Counted from the first letter of the stretch, positions 28,928 through 45,378 are shown. The stretch: 51,050 bases of DNA from Ministeria vibrans ATCC 50519 (GCA_943704425.1 CALSCP010002497.1:1-51050); one strand, 5' to 3'. Translations and numbers: made by a program. The notes: a model not told the origin generated them from the letters alone.

Positions 28928-31900
28928 GATTATTATTATGATTATTATTATTATTATTATGATTGTCATGATTATTATGATTATTATGATTATTATGATT
29001 ATTGCTATTATTATTTTTATGACTATTATATTATTATTATTATTATTCATGTTTTTCTTAGAGCACATCAGGCCAAGTCGGGACGGGTATTTTCGGATGA
29101 TGAGCGACGGCGGATGTTTGAAGAGGATGGAGAGGAATTGGAGAGTGAAGATGGACGACAGCAAGACGAGACTGTGACGACACGCGTGGCTGTCGATGAC
29201 GGGTCGTCGTCGATTGCGGCGCGCACCGAACGCTCGTTTGATCGGCGTCAATTGTTCATGCACGAGGACGACGACGACGAAGGTGGCGATGGCGATGGGT
29301 ACGACGAAGATGACGAAGAGGACGACGACGAGGACGACGATTACGACTATGACGATGAAGACGACGAGGACGAGTTGTACGACGAGGACGATCTGGACGA
29401 GGAGGAGGAGGACGATGACGAAGATGACGACTACGACTATGACGACTCGAACGAGGATGACATCAAGAGTAGCGATGCCATTTCGAGTGGTGTGGGCGGC
29501 GCGAGCGAGGGAACGAGCGGTTTTGGTATGGAGGGTGCGAGCGAACGGGGCGGATTGCGAGGGTCGCGTCGTCGGCGGACGGCGCACTCAGTGCGCAACG
29601 AAGGCAGCGAGTACATCGAGATGGACGTGTTGTCGCGCAACAGCTCTGAGAATGACCTGCTTCGACGCGAGGCCGAGGATGAAATTGGTGACTTGCAGCC
29701 GCGACCAGCCATGTCATTGCGTGGTGCGAAACGACGCAAGCGCTCGCGCAATCGCATCAAGTTTTCTATTGATGCGCCCTCGTCGCTGAGTCTCACGCCT
29801 AACCACACTGCGGCTGACTTTTCCGACGCGGCCATTGACACGTCGCGCACGGCCCCCACGACACTGTCGGCCGCCATCTTGTCAGGGACCCTCTCGGCCG
29901 AGTACCAGGCGAGTCTCAAGGCGGCCAACATTGCGGCAATGCTGCCCATCCACAAGGTCGAGTGGACCAGCATGACAGTGGTGGGCATTTTGGAGCGACT
30001 TACGGCGGACACACTCGTGTCAGGAGCCCGCGCCGTCTTCAGCATGGAGGGTGTGCGTTTGAGCGGCTCGCGCCGAAGTGACGAGCAATCTCTTGATGCC
30101 GACGCACCGCTGACGCTCGATCCGGTGCGTCCTCGCGAGCCAGTCACACCCACATCCAAGGTGCGCGTCACCAAGACGGCACTGGTGACCATTTCCACTG
30201 TGGGCTTCCAGGTGATTCGTGTGGTTGACGCCCAAATCATGGCTGTGCTGCTTGTGCCCATGATCGAGGGCTCGTTTGGCCAGGCGACCATTGGCGATGG
30301 AGACGGTCACACGGCGCAAACACTCGTGGTGCGCTGGAAGTCATTCACGCTACGTGTGCCCCAGGAGATCTCGTCGGTTGCCCATCTTGCTGTGCGATGG
30401 CGACGTGCATTTCGCTCGTGGTCGTTGCGTCGTCGCGAACAACGCGAAGAAGTCAACCAACTGAAGGAGTTCAAGCAAATGCAGTACGAGCTGTTGCGAC
30501 AGCAGCGCGAACAGAATCGCCAACGTCGTCGCAGCAAGATTGCTGGTGACGTGCTTTCGACAGATCACCTGCCGACTCTTGGAAGTGCCGACAGTACCGT
30601 GCTTGGTGGTGATGGTGGTGGTGGTGCCGGTGTGTGGCGAGTGAGCGACCAAACGCCAGCGTCCCGTGCAAACGAACAGCACGCGCCGGTGGTTGTGTCG
30701 GAGATGTTGAATGCGGCACGAACGTCCGTCGAGCACTTCAACTTTGTGTACGTTCTGCTTCCAAGCATCAAATTTGCGGCACATCCGATTCCGTCGCTTG
30801 TCGTTGCCTATGAGATTGATCGCGTTGGCGTACTCGTGCGAAGCTCGTCCGATGGCATTGACGACGCCCGTGTTGATGTGCGCCAGCACAAGATGTTCTT
30901 GCAGACGTTGCAAAAGGGCTCGCGTCGCACACCGACCGTGTTGCCACTGCCACGCCTCCTTGGCGATTGCAAGGTCGTCGAACCGCGTGGTCGTCTGCTT
31001 CTTGGTCAACCGGATGGCTTGCATGCCGCGCTCACGCGCACCGTGCTAGGTACGGTTCACGTACGCTCCTTCCGCATTTCTTTGTCGGTGACTACCGTGA
31101 ACCATTTGATGCACGCTCAAGCGTTGCTTGTCAAGGACATTGACAAACTGTTTGAGACACTCTCGGAGCTGAGAGAGGAGCCGCCCCATCGCGCGAACGT
31201 TGGGAACATGTCGGGCGACGACGAGGAGTCGGCTTACAAGAGCCCTCGCGGCACGTCGACTACGGCAAGCTCACGCTCGATTGGCGGCCGTCCCTCTACG
31301 CCTGTCGATGTTCATTCTGACAGTGCCGCGCCGAGTGCGAGCGGTGTGCCTCCTTCACCTGCTGCTGGCGATTCGGCTGACGTGAACGTGCCAGCAGAGA
31401 GACGACGCATTGCAGTTGACTATCGCTTTTGTCTGTTCCTTCAGGGGATCGACATTGGCTGTGTGTCACCTATCGCGGTGGTCTCCTTCTCGACAGGCAA
31501 GATCAAAGTGTCGCTGGGCGCTACCAGCTCGGGCTACGCGCTCTACCGTGATCACTTGGTGGCTGCTGAGCTGTCAGATTCCCAACCCGCCTCGGGACTG
31601 GTGGGTGGGCCTTTGCAGCGGACACTGACGGACCTGTCAACATACGGCATGCCTCCCATTGTTGTGAACAAGGGTGCGGAGCGTGGTAGTATGGATAACA
31701 GAGATGCCGAACGCTGTGGCAGCAGTGGAGGAGCGGCGAGCAGCTCCAGTGGTGGTGGCAGTGGTGTCGCGGGTAGTCTACTTGACGCTGCCGCCGCCCT
31801 TTTGTCACCTCGCTCTGCTTCGGGTAGCATTCGCAGTGGCGCCAGAGGTGTCGGAGGTGGACCGGGAAGCCGTGGTGCTGGTGCTGGTGGTGGTGATACA

Positions 31901-34900
31901 GCTGAAGCGATTCGCTCAATCCCTGTTGGTGCGTCGTCGTCCGGTGGTGGTACTGTTGCGAGTGGTGGCTCGGGCAACGGCCGTGGCAGTGGCGAGGGAC
32001 TCATGGGCACCGCGACCTCGTTACCTCTGCTTGCAACGCCCTCGGTCGACGCCATGGCCACGAGTGGTCTTGGCGTGAGTTTTGGACAGGTGTTTGTGGC
32101 GCGCGTTGATGAAGACTTGCTGCCGAGCATGGCGAGTGTGGACAACCCGCCGCCAGTCGTGTCGGGTCCATCGTGGACATTTTTGGAGCAAAATTCTGCT
32201 CGCTGGAGCGCCTTCGTTGACGTTCTCGTCTCTCTTCGCTGTGGCGGCGATCCCGTTGCAACCATTAACGCTGATATGATTGCAGGGGAAGCGCGCATTC
32301 GCACGACCGTTGTTCTTGAGAATGATTCGATGGCAACCCTCTCTTCCACATCATCACCATCGCCGCCACCACCACCACCGCCGCCGCCGCCACCACCACC
32401 GCAGCCATCATCATCATCATCGTCACAGCAGCATCACCATCAACAACATCATCATCACCAGTATCACCGTCAACAACAACAACAACAACATCAGCAGCAG
32501 CAGCAGCAACGTGAGAGTGGGACAAAGAAGCGACGTGACTCGTCTGCCGCCAGTCGCTACCTTGGTCGTGTATTTGGCTTTCGTATGGCCAGCGGCCGAC
32601 GCGCCGCGGGATCGACCACGGCCGCCGAGCGCGGTCCCATGATGCACTTGGTGCGCGTGCAGGACACGTACATTGTGGCCTCGACATCGACCGTGGATCG
32701 TGGCATGCGCTTTGCTCTCTTCTTTCGCAATGCCTATGAACACTTTAATGCGCAACACATGTCAAATGATGCGGTGCGCAATGCCCGTCGGCGGGTTGTT
32801 CGTTCGACGATGGACTTGCGACGAGCACATCGCTCTGCAGAACGACGCCGTGGAGAACAACGTCACGACTCAGCGCGCGACGGTTCGTCAGCGACCGGCT
32901 CGCCACCCTCTGCCAGTGCCAGTGCCAGTGCCAGTGCAAGCGCTTCCGAGGCCTTTCTGAGTCGCCACAAGGGACACGCATCATCGTCTTTGACCACGCC
33001 TGTGTCTGCACCCTGGTTTGCCCCTGCCGCTCCACCGCCGCCGAAATCGTCGTCAACAAGCAACAAGACGCATGAGACACCACGACGTGTCGCGTGGCTG
33101 CGTGTCGAGGTGCGACGTCTCGCCATTGCCGTGCCTCTTTTCTACGATGACGCCTCGGCACTCACCATGAATCCACCGTCAGCGCTGGTTCTCACGGTGA
33201 AGACTGCGGGTCTCAATGTGAGCGGCCACGATGGCAGCTTTGGCATGCTTGACAATTTCCTATTGCGATTTGATCCGAATTTTGACCTTGCATCACCCAA
33301 GTTTTTGTGGGAGCTCTCGTCCGAGGCGCTCATCACGTCCAAAGTGCGCAACGTTGCCATCATCGATCGTGGCCAGCTCAAGATTGTGTCGAAGACAATC
33401 AAAAGTGCGTCACAGGACACGTTTGCGCCTTCAACCACTGATGGCGATGCTACAACAGCACCACCGCTCGTGAATGTGATGGACAATGTTGAGACAGATC
33501 AGGCACGCATCGCCGTGCAACTTGTCATGTCGGGCCTCAACTTGCATCTCGATGCGACAGTGCGCACCCATTTGGAGTTTGTGGTGAGTTCGCTGACTCA
33601 TCTCTCCAGCAGCGAATCTCAGGCGGCCCGCGAGCAGGCCGCTGCGCACGGACTCAAGGACAATGTCGAGGCAGAGCGACGTTCGATTGAGACTATTCCG
33701 GAAGCAAACGAGGTGGCGGCTGCTGGTCGCCAGACACACGGGGTTGCAGCAGCCGATGCTACTGCTGTCGGCGGTGAGGCGTTTTCTACTGGACCCCTTT
33801 CGTCACGCTCACGACACAATTCGAAACTGGCGGGCACTCGGCATCATGCTGGCTCGCTCACACGACTCCCGCCTATTCTGAGTAAGAGAAGTCGCTTTTT
33901 ACGCCAATCACGTCGTCGCGACAGCTTCCTCTCGACGGCATCGCACGCTCCGACGGCACTGGCAACAGATGTACCTTCCACCGCAGCGACCTCCACGACC
34001 ATGTCGACCGGAGCCTCGGCGCCCATTCTAAGCGGCACATTCTCGCCGAGTATGTCAGACAGCAGTGATGCAACATGGCGTCGCTCGAGTACCGTGCAAA
34101 AGCAGGTGTCTCAAATCCAATTGCACTATGTGATCGACGTGAGTTTGACCATCGAGTCGGGGCGTGCAGTGCTTCATTGTTGCGAAAGGGAGCCGCAGGC
34201 GGCAGCACCAACCGCCACGACGGCTAAAACGTTCTTGTCGGTTGGCCATGCGCCACCGAGTCGTCGTACGTCCGTCTTGACTACTTCCAATTCGAATGCG
34301 TCCGCCAGTCTGGATGGGCAATCGACTTCATCGACGGGTGGGGGCACCGCTGGCGGTGGGACAGACGACGAGAATTCTCTTGCTGACATGCGATTCACTG
34401 AGTTTATCGTGCCACGCATCGGCTGTCACTTTAACTACCAATCGCTCGAGTCGGAGCTGCACGCCGATCTTCTTATTGGCAGCATGGGCGATGAGGTGAA
34501 AGTACAACCGCACCTGTTGGAGTTTATTGAAGAGGTTTTGGCGCTGCGAGGTGCCGCTGCGGCTCAGGTGCGACGTACACGGGCTGTTTCGCGAGCGAGT
34601 TCCATTCGCGAGTCGATTGCGAGCCACAGACGTCTGTCGGTCGAGCAGCAACGTCAGTTGCAGTTGGAGGCGGAAGAAGCGAAACGATCGGAGCTGATGA
34701 CACCAGCAATGCAACGTACTGAGTCGATGGCACGTCAACAAGAACATGGAGGGAAGCGCGGCCCGACGACGTTGGCGGTGACGGGGTCGGCGAGACCATC
34801 AGAGATTGCACAGACGCTTGGCGAAGCGGGTCTCTCGCCTGTGTCGGTGCGTCGTCTGTTGCAGATGCGAGGACTTGCTGGAGCACCCAAGGCTGGTGCG

Positions 34901-37900
34901 ACTGACTCGACCTTGTTGTCACCGCTTTCGTCGTCGCTGTCGTCACGCCCGTCATCAGGTCGAGGTCCTCCGGCGCCCGTGTTCACCGTCACGCCCCCAA
35001 CCGCGGCTGGCAAGTCGGCGGACACCGATGCAAAGGTTGAAATGGAGGCAGGCGAGCGCACGTTGTCTCGTTCGACGAGCTTTCAGGGTTCCGACTGTGG
35101 TGGGGATGGTGAACGGGGTGCGGGCGAAGAGTTGGAGGAGGATGAGGAGGTGACTGCGCTGTCGAGCATGAGTGATTGGAGCCTGAAGTTGAGCGTGAGT
35201 GTGCGACTGATGCCAATCAAGTTTGTGGTGAGCTGTGGTGCGACGAGCAAGACGGCGTGCACGATTGCCTTGCCCATGGTTCTTGTGATGGGAACGTCAT
35301 CACCGGCACTGCTTGATGCCAACACGGGTGCTCGCATGAGCAACAGCAAGCAAACGGTGACGTGCCTGCTCAGCGGCTTCTCCGTTGCCCTGCAGCACCC
35401 TTATGCGAATGGCCCGGCGCTGCGTGTTGTCATGCACAGTATTACGATGAACATGACACGCACCAAGTTGCCAACGGGACGACTGGTCTTTTCGGTGCTG
35501 GGCGATGCGGAGGACATTGTGTTGGCAGGCAATGTGCAGCAGATGGATGAGATGGTTGAGTTTCGCCGTGTCTGGCTTGAGAGCCATCTGCTGAAGAAGA
35601 TGTTTGCGGTGGACGAGACTAGTAATGCAAACACTGACGGGGTGGTTGGCGCGACCTCTGCGGAATCTGTGCCGTTAGGGCAACGACCTCGGTCGCGGTC
35701 GCACCTCACGCTGTATAAGTTAGATGGTGGCGTGAGCACCGACGATGAAGACGAAAAGAGGAGGAAGAAGAAGGTACAGAAGGAGGACGGAGGAGAAGCG
35801 GGAGAGAGAGTGAATGAATGGGAGGAGGAGGTAGAGAAGGGAGAAGAAGTGAAGGAGGGAGAGGACGAGGAGGGGGAGGAGGAGAAAAAGAAGAAGAAGA
35901 AGGAAAAGGAAAAGGATGTAGACGAGGACGACGGTCGACCTGTCTTGCTGATTATGGTGCGCCTTCGTGAGTTGCGCGTGGAGACTAATCTTGGCCCTCA
36001 GCTGGGCACGTCGACTATTGTGCGATTGCGGCAGATTGTGGGACAGGGACAACACTTGTTGACTGGCGATCGAGCAGTGGCGCTCAACTTTGGCATTGGG
36101 GACATTGCGCTGGGGAGTGATGGTACACAGCTGAGTGGCGAGGTGACCATTGAGACGGTGCGCCTGACCATGTTCCATCGCCACGCTGTGCCCGACGCGG
36201 CATTTGAACTGCAGACGGTGAGGGGTTCTCCTGTGTCTGTTGCTGGCGTCAATGCGTCGACGTCGACGGACAAGAAGACATCAGCGGACAATGCCACGGA
36301 TCATCGACGCACTGCTTCGGATAGTGGCACTGCTACTACCGTTGATGCTGCGGAGGCACGAGATGGCGAGTCGACTGGAACTCCTCCGCCGACGGCACCA
36401 CGGGGCAGCGTGACCAAGGCACGCGAGCGCTGGTGTCTAAACCGCTACAATGCAATGGTGAGCAAGGTCAATGTGCGCTTGGCACACAACCGCGTTCCCA
36501 TGCTCGTGGTGGCGCTGGACAATGTGACCTGTGGATTTTGGGACTCGTGGCCCATTGTGCCACTCCATGTGCCGCCACCGTTGCGTGCGTGTGTGGTGAC
36601 GGGCGAGGCGGGTCTTGGCCAGGCGTCGGTGATTGTGAGTCGCGAGACAGCGCCTGCCGGCATGGCGGTACTGTTCCGCGTGCGCGAGCAGATTTCTGAA
36701 GTGAAGCGCAAGCTTGTGACGATGAAACCAGCATTTAAGGTGCGCGGTGCGGGCACTGGCGGTGGCGGAGCTGGTGCGTCGCTGGGGAGGCACACTACGA
36801 GTCGTGTCGGCGACGAGCCATCTTTGACGACTCACTCACATGGTGGTGGGGGAGCACTGCTGCAAGTGCCTGGTGGTGCAGCGGGGACAACGGCGGCTGG
36901 GACCATCACGAGTTCGGGCGACACTTTGGAGGAGCTTAAGCAGCTCAAGTACCAGCCGGTCCTGTCGGTGGGGGTGCCGGCAAAGTCTGTTCAGGGAACG
37001 GTGCGTGTGCGCTGCGGCACCATCACCGTGGCGTGTTTCAACCAGTGCTTCAACGACGTTTCGTGGCTGCTCGTTCACATAACAGGCTGGCATGTGCGCT
37101 ACCACCGTGTGCCGCTGATCGCACAGGCGACGGGTGTGCGTCAGCGTGTGCGTATCACGCTGGGTGACATCAACGGCGAGAACCCCACAGCTCACGAGGC
37201 GGCGACCGTGTCACAGATTCAGGTTAGCGATGAGAGAGAAAAGACGTCTTTATTTTTAGAAGAATGTATCTTAATTCTGTCTTTGTGTCTGTATGTCTGA
37301 CTTTGTGTGTGTGTGTTTCTCTGTAGATTGCGAAGAACGCCACGCGAGCAGACGCGAGTGTGGACGAGTGGCTTGAGTTGATTAACGCACGGGCGGCGTC
37401 CAAGTCGACCGTGTTTTCGATTCCGGGGCTGGTGATGCGCGTTGAGTCATACTCGCCGTCGCTCGCAGCCGTTGTCTATGTGAACCTTGTTTCGGAGTTT
37501 AGTGGCCCGCTTGGTGTGACGGTCGCCGTGGACTTGTATGCGTTTCTGCGGGCGACAGCGGATGCGTATGTAGACGAGGTGAAGGCGCGACACAAGAAGG
37601 CCCAGAGTCTGTGGCAGTCTGGCACGCACAAGGTCAAAGGTATCAATCTGTTCCGCAATCTCAAGTCGCTGCAACGATCGGCATCAACGAGTGCGGACGA
37701 GGCGGACGCGAAGGCAGCGGCAAACAAGAAGAAGAGGGAGGAAGATGATGAAGAGGCAGTCGCAGCGGCGGTAGCGCGCGCCGAGCGCGTTTTCCACACC
37801 AAGCAGTTTGTCTTTGCACCCGACATTCGATTGACGGCATACCAAGCAGGTGCGTCTTGACCATTTTTTTTTAATAATAATGATAATAATTAATCTAATT

Positions 37901-38075
37901 ATGTTTTTGTTTAGGAACGATTTTGCGACCGGACATTAGTTGGGTGATGCAGCGCCTGAAGATTGGCGATGCACGCGCGAGTCTTCCGCGTGTGGTCCAT
38001 CTCGGTTCGATTGATGTCTTTGAGAAGGTCATCTGTTTGTTGGGCAAGGTTTCCTTGTATGAGAAGCCCGTGTAA
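19540..38075 (+). CDS. BLTP1: Bridge-like lipid transfer protein BLTP1 (Csf1/Tweek)
   Basis: Giant bridge-like lipid transfer protein of the RBG-repeat class (BLTP1/KIAA1109, fly Tweek, yeast Csf1), which spans membrane contacts and conducts phospholipids along a hydrophobic groove. Exons 19540-19887, 20165-20206, 20309-28800, 29062-37222, 37327-37849 and 37915-38075 join in frame to about 5,908 residues (human about 5,000). The N-terminal membrane helix (residues 9-34) is followed by the hallmark start: RFFVPKHDYFRLDSVTINLL, GGKIQFRGLHYANRDMY, GYLLIRYWAG, and IHMYNNGAKYDELKNLL across exons 1-3. The C-terminus (RPDISWVMQRLKIGDAR, then VFEKVICLL) matches the BLTP1 tail. Low-complexity inserts enlarge it: Asp/Glu runs near 1785-1830, 1870-1890 and 3028-3095, a Pro/His/Gln tract near 4054-4112, and a Lys/Glu block near 5189-5252. 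These are probably loops projecting from the groove. Confidence 0.93.
20213..20300. repeat. AT-rich BLTP1 intron 2
   Basis: The short intron 20207-20308 is A/T-rich with TAATAATAA runs before the acceptor TTTTGTAG. The 42-nt exon 20165-20206 lies between it and intron 1. Confidence 0.8.
28831..29048. repeat. (TTA)n microsatellite in BLTP1 intron 3
   Basis: About 30 perfect ATT/TTA units followed by variants with ATG, making up nearly all of the 261-bp intron between the two giant exons. The poly-Ile frame across it is an artefact. Confidence 0.95.
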
Positions 38076-38603
38076 AATGTAGTATTAGTGTGTTTGTTTA
38101 CATAGAGTATTCATTTTGGGGTATATTATGATGATGAGTGTTATTATAATTATGTTATTATAATGATGCAAGTGTGCCCGTATCCCTAAAGTTTGTTTGT
38201 TTCTTATGCTCTCCTGTTAATTTGTATTAGCCGTCTGTGAGATTGAGAGTAAGTTGATATTATTTGACCTTGATCCAGTTAGAGTAGTGGAAGTAATGTT
38301 CTTTTCTCTGAGTCTCTTTAACCAAGGAAACAACTTCAAAAAAATGTCACAAGTTTGAGTCTTGAATGAACACTGAAAATGAAATAAAAGTCTCGTCAAG
38401 AAGTCTACGACTCTGCAGTCTACGGCGGAAGTAATAAGTATCAAGTTACTCAAGTATTGTGTTGCTCTTTGTTTTGATAATGTCTTGTTTTGTTTGACAT
38501 TGAAGTACATCTCTCAATTATTTGTTTATGAGTAAACTTCATTTATTCCTATTTCTTATTTAAAATAATTTTTTTTTGTCTCTCTCTCTCTCTTTGGGCT
38601 AGT
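38076..38603. other. Intergenic BLTP1 to RTCB, with probable 5'-UTR intron acceptor
   Basis: About 530 bp of A/T-rich sequence with no coding signal that I recognise. It contains the BLTP1 3' flank and, just before the RTCB start, a long pyrimidine tract (about 38568-38595) ending in GGGCTAG at 38596-38602. That arrangement is a good 3' splice site ending one base before the ATG. Confidence 0.55.
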
Positions 38604-41476
<2,873 letters not shown>

Positions 41477-41607
41477 ACCCGTCCCTTCAGTGAACAGCAA
41501 TAGAAAAAAAAACAAAAAAACAAAAAAAACAGAAAAATACTTTCGGTTCTTTATTTTAAATTGTACTCAAAAAGAAAAAAAAAAGAGAAGGAGAAGCAAG
41601 AAGGTAT

Positions 41608-42806
41608 TTAAATGAGCTTCTTGGAGGCAAAGAAACGCTTAAGGTAGTAGACCTGCCAGAAGGCAAGGGCGAGAAGACAGCCCATGCTGAAAGCAGTGAA
41701 GTAGAAGACGCGCTCCGTCGTCGACTTGTTCGTGTCTCGCATCTGCTCTTCGCGCTTTTGCATGTACAGGAAACTTGCTACAATTGACGTGGAAAAGTCT
41801 GTACCAAAACAAGACAGAGTAAGAAATGCGCGTTGGGTCTTGCCATTTATATGCTGCGGAGTCACCTTCAAGACGCTTCAGTTCCATTTCGAGAGGTTGC
41901 AGCTTCTCGACGACGGCCAGTTCGTTGTAGTCGCGTGCCTCGACACCTTCGTTGGTCACAAAGGTAATGGGCATCATCACCTGTTGGCTCTTGTCTGTTT
42001 GGAAGACAGAGTAGAGAGAGAGAAGGCACGACAAGTTGACACGATGATCACTCTGTTAAATTTCTGTCCAACCTGCCAACTCTTCGTATTCGGCGGTAAA
42101 GCACGCCTCGTACACATCAAAGTCGTCGGGAGTGTACGCAATCTTCCCTTCCTGTTGCCGTAAAGTCTTTTTGTACACCGTGTGGTGCTTCTGATCGGTG
42201 ATCTGCAACGGAGTGAGTCAGACGCAGACGCATGAACATGACGACGACGATACTGCGGCTGCTTACGTGGATGCGAATGATCACGCCAGTCTGCGGTTTG
42301 GTTTTGTAAGTGTGGACAACCAGGGCATTCGGGTGAACCTGAGAGAGAAGGAGAGACGCACAGAGGGAGAGATGTGATCAATGATAAAACGATTGCTTTG
42401 AGCGAGATTCTGCGCGGTTAAAGCTCGATTTTGTAGTGTCATGGTAGAGATTAGGAAAGCACACATGGGCGGCGGAGGTGAGAGGAAGACCAAACGTGGC
42501 AAAAGTGTCGTTGAGAAAAAAAAAAGCATAATATGCAGAAAAGACGGAAAGAGAAAGAAGATGACGACTGGCGGAGGGGAAGACGGTAAGAAGAGGGTAC
42601 GCCTCATTCCGAGAGAGAAAGCGCGGGAGGGAGAAAGAGAACGGGGACGCGGAGAGAGACGAGACAAGCGAGAAAGAGATGTGATGGGCGATGTTTACCT
42701 CACGACGGAGACATCTTGTGCCGGGCACTTCAATCTGAAACGATACTTCTGACCCTAAGGCTTCGTGGAGAACAGCTAGCAACAGAACGAAGCAAATAAG
42801 TCGCAT
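41608..42806 (-). CDS. TMED10: p24-family cargo receptor (TMED10/p24-delta-like)
   Basis: p24/emp24 type I membrane protein cycling between ER and Golgi, a cargo receptor and COPI/COPII adaptor. Transcript-order exons 42806-42699, 42338-42267, 42202-42073, 41994-41866 and 41798-41608 give 209 residues. A signal peptide ([18 protein letters not shown]) precedes the GOLD domain start [18 protein letters not shown]; the two expected GOLD cysteines are Cys33 and the one in [13 protein letters not shown] coiled-coil stretch follows ([17 protein letters not shown]), then [19 protein letters not shown], the transmembrane helix [20 protein letters not shown], and a short tail [12 protein letters not shown] with the FF export signal and KKxx retrieval signal. 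CLRRE and FFxxKKL favour the delta subfamily. AATAAA lies about 50 nt past the stop. It is divergent from XPC by 87 bp. Confidence 0.94.
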
Positions 42807-42893
42807 AGCGAATGCAAATAACAAAAATGTCTGATCTTTCTAATTTCTATTCATTTTGATCTTTCGCTCTCTTTTGTGCGATCGCGTATCGGT
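42807..42893. promoter_or_regulatory. Very short divergent start region, p24 / XPC
   Basis: Just 87 bp lie between two divergent ATG codons, so the two transcripts share or overlap their promoters and 5' leaders. I see no TATA box. Confidence 0.5.
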
Positions 42894-45378
42894 ATGCCCA
42901 AGAAGAGCGTGCATGCATCTGTGCAGCCGAATCCGGCTACCCCATCGCGCCCGCCGATGATCACATCTGTTGTTGACGAAGATAATTCGCTTGACGCATT
43001 CGACATTCCGCCCCCCTCTACACGCCGGACACCGCCAAGACGATCGCGTGCGGTACCGCCTCCTGCTGCAAGGAGTAAGGCCGTTGCGAAGCGGAAGCGG
43101 AAGGTTGTGGTTGAGTCTGAGGAAAGCGACAGTGAGAGCGAGATCGAGAGTGACGACAGTGACGAATGGAGTCCAACCGAAAAGCAACAGAGTAGCGCCA
43201 ATGAGGATGAGGATGAGGAGGAGGAGGAGGAGGAGGAGGAGGATGAAGAGGAAGATGGCGTGTTGGATGTTGTTCCCGTGGCCAAGGTGCGACGGCGCAG
43301 TGGAGGCACGGAGAAGAAGAAAGCGGCGCCCACTCGCACCCGCAAACGCGCCAAAACCACACAACCCAAGACGACTACGACTACGGTCACGACGGCTACT
43401 ACTACTACTACTACAACTGCTACTACTACTAGTACTAAGACTGCGGCTCGTACGACGACGAAGGCGAAAGCGCCTGTGGAGGCGAGCGACGAAGACGAGA
43501 GCGACGAGGACATGGCTGGCTTTGAGACGGTCGATGAAGACGACGACACACGCGTTGAGGAGGCACCGCGCGCCGCATTGGAACTGGTTGTGGGCGGGGA
43601 TGGAAGTGGGAAGATGGAATCGCAAGGGAGCCGTGAAGAGAAGCACCGGCAAATGTGGGAGACGTACTTTCGAAGGAAAATCAATCGGTTCGATCGGGAG
43701 CAACATCAACTGGTGCATCGCGTCGGCTTTGTGTGCCACCTCGCCTGGGCGTTGCGTCGTCAACAGCTTGCGTGCAGCGAGAACATTCGCGATGTGCTGG
43801 ACGAGGCACTAGCAGCTCACAAGAGGGAACCACAGGCGCTGACCGCCAGCGATTTAAACAGCGTGACGGAGTGGCTTCGGGCGCGTGTGGTTGTCTCGCC
43901 CGACCCAGTCCCTGTGGTGGAGTACGACGAAATGGAAGCATTGTTGATGTCCGTGGCGATAGGTCTACACGAGAATGACAAGGGGGACAAGAAGAAGAAT
44001 AAGAAGAAGAAGGAGCGTACGAGGGAGCGCATGAGCGTATCATGGGACATGATTGTAACACTCTACCTTGCGTGTCTGCGAGTCGTTGGGTTTCGCGCGC
44101 GTCTCGTGTACAGTATGCATCCGCCACCGTGGCGACAGGCCACCAAGTCCAAGTTGGAAGTGCGCATTGTGAAGCGAGAGTTGTACTTTCGCAATGTGCC
44201 CGCGTCGATCCGGTGTGGAAGAGTGCGAAAGGGGGACGTTGAGGAGAAGGGAGAGAAGGAGGGCGGGAGTGGCGAGGGCGACGATGATGATGATGAAGAG
44301 GAAGAAGATGGTGATGATGAAGAGGAGGAGGAGGAGGAGGAGGAGGAGGAAGCGGCAAAGAAGAGGAAGAGATCGAGGAAGAAGAAAGGGGAGGGAAAAA
44401 AGAAGAATGTATATAACGCGTGGGTTGAAGTCTGGCTCAGAGGTGAATGGTATGCGGTGCAGCCACTGCAAGAGCAGGAGAACGATGATGGAAGTAGCAG
44501 CAGCAGCAGCAGCAGCAGCAGTCGTCATGTTGATGAGGAACTAACGTGTGCACACAAGGACGTTACAGAGATGCTGATCAGCGCGCGGAAACCTGTTGTG
44601 TATGTCGTGGCGGTGGATGCGTCGGGACGTGTGAGCGACGAGACGCAGCGATACGCGACGCAGTGGAGCACAACACATCAGATGCGTGCAGAGGAGACGT
44701 GGGTAAAAGCGACGCTGCGGCCGTGGGAGGCGCGGGAGACGGAAGAGGAGAGGGTGGCACGGGTGGCGCGCGAGATGGATCCGGAACGCGACGCAGTGCG
44801 TCTCGCACAACTCAAGGAGGACATCCTGACGGAGATTGCAGAGATGCGGGGACTTCTTGAGCTGGGAAGGGTGCAGCTGCCCAAGCGCGTGTCCGACTTC
44901 AAGAATCATCCGCAATTTGCATTGCGACGGCACCTGCTCAAGTTTGAGTTTCTGTACCCGTGCGAGCAAGTGGAGTGGTACCAGGCGAACAAGAAGGCAG
45001 AGCGTGAAGCGGTCTTCTTGCGCCGCAGTGTTCAAAAGCTGCACACAGTTGAGCAATGGATCAAAGTAAGGGCGGGGAATGTATTATAGACATTGCGACT
45101 GGGCGCACATGACTCTCTCTCACTCTTCTCTTCTCTTTCATACAGTTGGCGCGGAGCGTCAAAGAGGGAGAGGTTGCTTCGAACATGGTCAAGAGTCATC
45201 CCGACTTTAAGACCAAAGAGGTCAGGATGGTGCCCGTCTATGGAGAGTGGCAGACCGAGCCGTACCGTCGGCCCAGTGCCAAGGTAGAAACAAAAATGAG
45301 AGTTATAACAATAATATATAATCATTATTATATTAATATGACGTCTTGGCTTTCTATTCTCTATGACGTATTTTCTTA

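Noticed and set aside
29437-30291. Minus-strand frame of 284 codons
   Set aside because: It is a shadow of BLTP1 exon 4; no family resemblance.
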